Assembly (NCBI GenBank): GCA_964017185.1
Contig: OZ024871.1
Coordinates: forward strand, 62,671,226-62,735,225
Reading direction: 5' to 3'
Length of the DNA stretch: 64,000 nt
Source of the DNA: Rugalucina vietnamica
Taxonomy: Eukaryota; Mollusca; Bivalvia; Lucinida; Lucinidae
A program made the position numbers and the translations under genes. The notes beneath the pieces were generated by a model. The model was not told the DNA's origin and did not search any database. It worked only from the letters and a program-made list of their open reading frames with translations. Position 1 is the stretch's first letter. Each line of letters starts with the position of its first letter. This document shows positions 57,775 to 64,000 of the stretch, piece by piece.

Positions 57775-58490
57775 CAGTGCCGATAAACAACTAGGAAGCG
57801 TTGGCTCTGTCCGACATGACTAAAAATGTTGAATGATTGGGACGTTTGAAGTAAAAAGCCAGCAAAAATATGTAAAAATCACTTAGCCCCGCTCACTCAA
57901 GCTTTAACGGTCACAGGATTTCCCATTCTGCAAAAATGTCCGCCGTAAGAAATATCATTTTTGGCCCAAAGATCCGCCGTATGTAGCATCATTTTTAAAA
58001 AGAACACATTGGACGTACGTTGCATCAAGGCAATGAACTCTTTGACGTACGTTGCTATCCAAACGATCCAACCTAGGTGTGTTAACACCATCTTGTGCGA
58101 AAGTTTGCTTGAGTTCATGATTGTGTTTTGGTGGTATGAAACAAGGAATGATTCCGGTTTATACCGAAACTTTGATATTTACAAACGATGATGAAGGATT
58201 CGAATAATTTGCAAACATAATCAATTTTCGTGTTTCTGGTGGCATATTCCTTCAAAGAAATTTATAATTTCTGACACAAGGTAAGCTTTTGTTACAAACT
58301 ACTTATGGCAAAAACTGAAGGCATCCTTACTTTGTTTTCCCACAAAGTCACGACACAGACATCCTCGCATTAATGCCTATAAAACTGACATGATCATCAT
58401 CTTACCGCTCTCCATTTCCCCCTACCCTCGTGAAATGTTGCATCAATCTGTACCGTAACAAATTCAGTTGCATCAACGGTATACAGGGTG
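57775..58490 (-). repeat. Right arm of inverted repeat IR-B
   Basis: Inverted, diverged copy of 55115-55855, including the LINE 3' UTR piece and a minus-strand copy of the MPPETRK exon starting at 58245. Confidence 0.8.
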
Positions 58491-59035
58491 TGGTGAAATA
58501 TTGTCAATTTGGCATATCACCAGTAAACCATTCAGATTCAGAATTTGATTTAGACAACAAAAATACACTAACTGATGTTCTACTTGTAGACCAATGTCTC
58601 CAATGGTATACATTTTTCGACTAAATTCTTTTCACAGTTTATTCACGAATCCTTTACACCCCCTTTCACTCGAGTTTGCCATTTCAGCATTTAGGTCAAT
58701 AAAGTTTTTGTATAAATCAGGTAATTTTTAGTTTATTTTAGAACTGAAACAGTGTCCCAGATGCCAGGTGTTCTTAATTCTATGCAGCATTTATCTTTAA
58801 GAAAATTATGTCACCTCTTCTGATAAAAACATTGTAATTGTTTGGTTAAAGCACATTTTTATTTCAAAATTCTTTGCACGACATATAAAATGCATATTAA
58901 GAACACAAATTTGAAATAGGATAGGGACAAAAGCAGAATTTTATCAATTTTGTCAGTTATCTATCAGTATCTGCATGGCCTCCACATTTACCCCTCCTCA
59001 AAACAAGTACCCCAAAGGCAACGATCCCTCACCTA
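58491..59035. other. Spacer without a recognised gene
   Basis: No motif or repeat identified. Confidence 0.3.
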
Positions 59036-60605
59036 AGAGTCAAAACAAGCGGTTACAGAGAAGAAGATCTTTGATAAGCATGTATGGACAACAGATGGGC
59101 CAAGGTCAAGAGATGACCTTGACCTACATTAATCATATACCTTCATTTAATCCATATCTACAAATTTTCAGGCCTCAGACTGCAATAGTTTTCAAAAAAT
59201 CCATAGTTTTCGCTTTTTCACATGTAAAAGCCAATGTTTCCAACATTGCCTTGCCGTAAAATAGGTCAAGGTCATTGCAGGGTCATGATTTATAAAAACA
59301 TTGTAGTACTGGAGTCATAGATGCTTCATGCCAAGTTTTGTTGAAATCCGTCCACCGGTTCCAGAGAAGATTTTTGAAGGGTTTTTACCATATATGGGCA
59401 TGGCGGCCATCTTGGTCATGTGACCTGGATTATTTATATACACATTGGTTCCCACTTCCTATAGATGCTTCATATAAAATTTGGCTTTGATTGGCAAAGT
59501 GGTTTCAGAGGAAATCTTTGAAAAGTAAGTATGGATGACAGACCGGCCAAGGTCAAGAGATGACCTTGACCTTAATTAACACCATCTAATCCATTAGTTG
59601 TTTGCATCTACAACTTTTCAGGTCTCAGATGCTTAATGCCAAGTTTCATTGAAATCAGTCCACAGGTTCCAGAGACGAAGATTTTTGAAGGGTTTTACCA
59701 TATATGGGCATGGCGGACATCTTGGTCATGTGACCTGAATTATTTATATATACTTTGGTTCCAACTTCCTATAGATGCTTCATATAAAATTTGGCTTTGA
59801 TTGGCAAAGTGGTTTCGGAGGAAATCTTTGAAAAGTTAGTATGGATGACAGACCGGCCAAGGTCAAGAGATGACCTTGACCTTAATTAACACCATCTAAT
59901 CCATTAGTTGTTTGCATCTACAACTTTTCAGGTCTCAGATGCTTAATGCCAAGTTTCATTGAAATCAGTCCACAGGTTCCAGAGACGAAGATTTTTGAAG
60001 GGTTTTACCATATATGGGCATGGCGGACATCTTGGTCATGTGACCTGAATTATTTATATATACTTTGGTTCCAACTTCCTATTGATGCTTCATATAAAAT
60101 TTGGCTTTGATTGGCCAAGCGGTTTCAGAAAAAAGATCTTTGAAAAGTGTTTTTTTTTTTTTTTGGTTGTTTTTTATTAGGTTTTATGTCCCTTTCAAAA
60201 TTTATTTCAGCTCAAATGAGACGGGCCAATCAGTAGGTGGGCGAGAACGGGAGAACCCCGAGAAAATCCACCTGGCACACCCGCAAGCAAAACTTGGCTT
60301 GTCTCACATGTGGCCAGATCGGGGCTTGCACCAGCATGAGATACAGCAGTGAAATGATCGAGTGATTAAGTAACAGCGCTCTTAACTGCTCGGCCACGGG
60401 GGCTGGATTTTTTTAAAGTGTGTATGGACCACAGACCAGCCAAGGTCAAGAGATGACCTTGATCTACATTATTCATATACCTTCATCTAATCCATATCTA
60501 CCACTTTTCAGGTCTCAGGCTGCAATAGTTTTCAAAAAATCCATAGTTTTCACTTTTTCCCTAAAATCTTGCCCTCAGCTTCTGCAGTGGCTAAAACTGT
60601 TTGTT
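59036..60605 (-). mobile_element. Family A fragment with a recent 310 bp duplication
   Basis: Family A units in reverse orientation (GGTCAAGAGATGACCTTGAC, TTGGCTTTGATTGGCAAAG) without intact ends. 59531-59840 and 59841-60150 are almost identical 310 bp tandem copies. A SINE interrupts it at 60151-60414. Confidence 0.75.
60151..60414 (-). mobile_element. tRNA-derived SINE, 264 bp
   Basis: On the minus strand the head reads AGCCCCCGTGGCCGAGCAGT then TAAGAGCGC (tRNA-Leu/Ser-like A box) and the tail is poly(A) (poly(T) at 60151-60164). A 7 bp target duplication AAAGTGT flanks it (60144-60150, 60415-60421). Confidence 0.75.
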
Positions 60606-60622
60606 TGAGCTCAGGCTTTTAG

Positions 60623-61662
60623 CTCACCTGAGCCGAAGGCTCACAAGGTGAGCTTATAGCCATGATCTGGTGTCCGTCATAATCCATAAATTCAAAGATC
60701 TTCTCTTCTGAAACTGCTTGGCCAATCAAAGCCAAACTTCATGCGGATCATCCTTAGGAAGGAGGAACGAAAGTTTATATAAATGGTTCAGGTCACATGA
60801 CCAAGATAGCCATCATGGCTATAAATAGCAAAAACCTTAAAAAATCTTCTTCTCCAGAACCAGCAGGCCTATGATTTTGAAACTTGGCATGAAGCATCAG
60901 GGAGAGGAGCTCTACATAGTTTATATAAATCATCACCCTGGGATGAACTTTACCTATTTTACAGCAAAGTCAACATAGGTCGCCTATGCATTTGTATTGA
61001 ATGGGGGAAAATTGTCAAAATGTCATTTAAAGGGAAAAACTTAAAGGAAATGGGCAAATGGACTGAAGATTTATGAATCTGAAAAAAATTGGACCCTACG
61101 GGCTAGTGTGCCCCTACCCTGGGGCAATATACATGTATATTACCATAATATTCAAAGATCTTCTTCTCTGAAACCGCTTGGCCAGTCAAAGCCAAACTTC
61201 AATTGGAGCATCCTTAGGAAAGGGGAATGAAAGTTTATACAAATGGTCCAGGCCACATGACCAAGATGGCTGCCATGGCTATAAATAGCAAAAACCTTTA
61301 AAAATCTTCTACAGAACCAGAAGGCCTATGATTTTGAAACTTGGCATGAAGCATCAGGTAGAGGAGCTCTATAAATCATGACCCTGGGATGACCCTGACC
61401 TATTTTATGGCAAGGTCAACATAGATTGCCCATGCATTTAATGGGGGAAATTGTCAAAATGTCATTTGAAGAGAAAATTGTGCATTGTGGACTACAGTAC
61501 TACAATGTGCACATATGACCCTGTGATGACCTTGGCCTATATTATGGCAAAATGAAATTGACCCCAGGGGTTCATCTGTCCCTGCCCTGAATAGTCCAAC
61601 AAGTTTATTGGTATATATCCCAGATCTCATGTGAGCATTTACAGGACCATTGGTCCTCTGGT
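60623..61662 (+). mobile_element. Family A element A4
   Basis: TTA at both edges (60620-60622, 61663-61665). Left stem-loop GCTCACCTGAGCC..., a nearly lost GTCC tract (TGTCCGTC), two units (near 60692 and 61152) and the right end ATGTGAGC, GGACCATTGGTCC, CTCTGGT. Confidence 0.8.
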
Positions 61663-61665
61663 TTA

Positions 61666-63053
61666 TGTTCTGACAATTTTTCAGTCATACCAGGACCTGG
61701 ACAATCAAATACTTTGCCAGACTTGAACAGTAGCAAAGATGGCAATTAAAGGTGTCAGGTTCACAGACACAGCATTTAGCGTTAGGATTTAAACCAAAGA
61801 CTATTCAATCCAGAATCTGAAACTCTACTGCTTGGCTTTAATTTGATGCAAATGGGCTTCGTTCTGGAACAATGTGGTTTGGATATCTGATCATCCAAAC
61901 ATGACTGCAGCTGTTTACCATGAGCATAAACTTAGAAATAAAAGAATCATTTTTTTTTTGAGATTCACATTCATTTCTTAATAACATCTAAGTTAGTGAT
62001 TGTAATAACTGAGATCAATCTGCCTGATTTTAGTAAACTCTTAGCTCGGTTACAAAAACTTGTAAGTGCATATTTTTACAAAAAAAAAAAACAACAAAAA
62101 GAAACACCTAGCAAATAAGGTCAATCAAATGCAACCCATGACAAAACCTTGTACGCTATAGCCAGTGGAAAGTTAACTTTTGAGGTGATTCTGAAACATG
62201 ATACCTGCAATGGTCAAAATAACCAGATCTAAAACCTTGTATGTCAATATTCTGTTTGCTGAAAAAAAGTGGCAAAACCGGTAAGCATTGAAATATTTGT
62301 TACTACAAGGGATGTAAAATGTGCAATCCCATGAATACATGCTTAGATTTGTCTTATGAACTGATTTCTGGCCAATAATTGTTTCACTTTGTAAACATGC
62401 TGCATATACAAGAATTTGTAAATGTGTGTTTTAGCTGAGATTCACAGCTGATGTTGTAGTTACAAGACTTTGGCTCTGCATGTATGAAAATTTTATAAAT
62501 TTAATCTGTTAATGAATTTAAAGTTACAAATGCGACTTCAACTGAATCAATGCATCTTTCTTGATACTTAAGTTAGATTGATGTATTTGCAAAGCCTTTT
62601 ATCTAGTAACATCAAGCATTTACAGAATGTCATAAGTACTCTTTGTGACCAGGTAAAAAAGTGACAAAACCTTGTATTAGTGACAAAGCACCAAAGAAAC
62701 TAAAGCTATCTTAATAGCATGCACTGCACCTATTTAATAAACTTGAAAATTTAATATGATTAAATTTCAAATTTTGTAGGACTAAACCAAAAAGTAAACA
62801 TTTTAGAAAAACTTTTTGTTTCTCCCGAAAAATTTACTGAAGTGCACATACAAGGTTTTGTAACCGAGTTGACAAAATGCTTTAAAGGTGCAATAAGCTC
62901 CATAGTAATCATGCAGCTAATAAGCACTGTTCATTATCACTACAACCCTCTGCTGTCTGAATCCTCTCACCATCTTCTGTGGTTTCACAATCTGACTTGT
63001 GTCAGACCTATTCAGAAACCCCAAGACAGACTTTCTCAAAAATTAGATTTGTG
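61666..63053. other. Probable 3' UTR/flank of the MINPP1 gene
   Basis: No other gene recognised. The phrase ACAAAACCTTGTA or its complement recurs at about 62142, 62232, 62669 and 62850. Confidence 0.35.
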
Positions 63054-63444
63054 TTATAATTCATCATGTTTTGTCAATTTACAGGAGGAATGAAAATCAC
63101 AGTGGTCTACATGATGTTTATAACTGTCTCGCACATCATTATATCTACACACATAGTCATCACACGCAGGTATCACCTGGGGCTGTTCATTAACATACAC
63201 TCGTAACACAAATTTATCTGATGATGGTTCAGAATTCTGAGATCCTACACCATTATTACAGTCATACAGAATCAATGCTATGTTCCCAGAAAAAGGTAGG
63301 ATTTGGCTAGATTTGAACTTTCTATTTTTCATCTGTTCATAGTTTGTAGACAGCAATGGGGTCGAGTCATTAAACAATCCAAGGGCAGCGTACAGTGGGG
63401 CCAGAGTTTCAGCATGACCAAAGTAGAAAGTGGCAACATCACCC
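63054..63444 (-). CDS. MINPP1: Multiple inositol polyphosphate phosphatase, last exon (HDEL terminus)
   Basis: On the minus strand the acceptor TGTCTGTTTCAG precedes an exon starting at 63444. It encodes GDVATFYFGHAETLAPLYAA, LFNDSTPLL, a NYEQMKNRKFKSSQILPFSG block, IALILYDCNNG, VNEQPQVIPACDD and a C terminus ...SCKLTKHDEL then stop. FGHAETL is the HAE-type proton-donor motif of branch-2 histidine phosphatases, and order and spacing match the C-terminal third of MINPP1, the ER-lumenal enzyme that removes phosphates from InsP6/InsP5 and 2,3-bisphosphoglycerate. The HDEL tail is an ER-retrieval signal, parallel to the SDEL of the human enzyme. The exon joins the one at 63844-63965 in phase (2+1). 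The N-terminal RHGxRxP half lies outside the window. Confidence 0.88.
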
Positions 63445-63843
63445 CTGAAACAGACACAATAAGACTAGTATTTGCAAGACAATTTAAGTTTTGCATCTGT
63501 ATGTAGCAAAGCCTCAGATCAACAGAAGGACCTGTGTGAGTAATTGGAATTTTCAAAGTATGCCTGTAGATTGCTGTGCCACTCACTGTACTCCAGTGCT
63601 GGTTTATACAATAAGGTGCTTAAGGTTGGATATTTTAGTCAATTAAATGTTTCTGTAATTGTTTCGAAATGTACATTACATCTACATTGACATGATATTT
63701 ATAAGCAACTTTGTGAAAAAAGAACCATCATGGGCTTAAGAAAAGCAAAAACTTATGAAGCAAAAACTTATTTTAAGAAATATTTTGCTGAATTGGAATA
63801 ATCAATGAAAATAAAATTGATTCATAAATTTCACAGAGGTTAC

Positions 63844-63965
63844 CTTCTCTTCATATTGTTGAGGATACTTTCTATAGTTTTGTCCATGTTTTTGAAGATG
63901 TTTTCTACCAGTGGACATGCCATCTTGCCTATGATTGGGTGTCCATATGCTTTCTTCCAGTATTG
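63844..63965 (-). CDS. MINPP1: Multiple inositol polyphosphate phosphatase, penultimate exon
   Basis: A 122 nt exon between an acceptor (ATAATTTACAG) and a donor (AGAAG/GTAACC) on the minus strand. It encodes QYWKKAYGHPIIGKMACPL, then VENIFKNMDKTIESILNNMK and RR across the junction. QYWK-x2-YGxxI followed by a cysteine and an LxxxIFxxxDK segment is what precedes the HAE-motif exon in animal MINPP1. The intron between the two exons is 399 bp. The gene continues to the right of the window. Confidence 0.85.
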
Positions 63966-64000
63966 CTGTAAATTATATAACAGTTTGGGTAAGAGTATAT

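Overview
This window looks like accessory-rich nuclear DNA from a bivalve mollusc; a clam-like genome is my inference. It is AT-rich and gene-poor. It carries two intronless Cys-loop receptor genes in tandem, as expected from the expanded receptor families of bivalves. It is packed with short non-autonomous elements of the kind known from bivalves as pearl-type or Helentron-associated elements: a terminal stem-loop, a GGAC/GTCC microsatellite and an array of roughly 150-190 bp units. No bacterial, organellar or viral gene block was recognised.

Layout. 0-2 kb holds a decayed C2H2 zinc-finger pseudogene (minus). 2.06-6.73 kb is a LINE, broken by a ~1 kb inverted-repeat element. 6.7-8.9 kb holds a MITE and three long hairpins. 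9.19-10.42 kb and 15.83-17.18 kb are the two nicotinic-type receptor subunits (plus strand), separated and followed by MITEs and 'GCTCACCTGAGCC' elements (family A). 18.9-21.1 kb is a 2.2 kb transposon with 113 bp terminal repeats. 22.3-23.3 kb is tandem-unit family E. 23.9-24.9 kb has one or two probable exons of an unrecognised minus-strand gene. 25.6-27.9 kb is family B, with fourteen 151 bp units. 28.0-28.5 kb is a 176 bp tandem repeat. 29.6 kb is an intact-looking tRNA-derived SINE. 30.3-34.5 kb is a large inverted repeat whose arms each carry the same tiny ATG exon and splice donor. 35.1-36.6 kb is family C, split by a hairpin element. 38.9-43.6 kb is a nested compound of family A elements. 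44.6-45.6 kb is an iteron-rich segment. 49.1-54.7 kb is family D, split by a 3.25 kb insertion. 54.7-58.5 kb is a LINE 3' end and a second large inverted repeat. 59.0-61.7 kb is family A again. 63.05-64 kb contains the last two exons of a multiple inositol polyphosphate phosphatase gene (minus, ending in HDEL), running off the right edge.

Functional genes are therefore few: two ligand-gated ion channel subunits, MINPP1 (partial) and a possible uncharacterised gene at 24 kb. They share no pathway. Most remaining sequence is mobile or repeat-derived. The main candidate for something under-described is that at least five repeat families with unrelated-looking termini (A-E) follow one build plan: stem-loop plus GGAC microsatellite at one end, unit array, and a single arm of the stem at the other end. 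Several also seem to share a diverged ~45 bp core. Two much larger hairpin elements (7.3-7.8 kb and 35.4-35.8 kb) follow the same 'hairpin plus third arm' rule. All alignments here were made by eye; no database or folding software was used.
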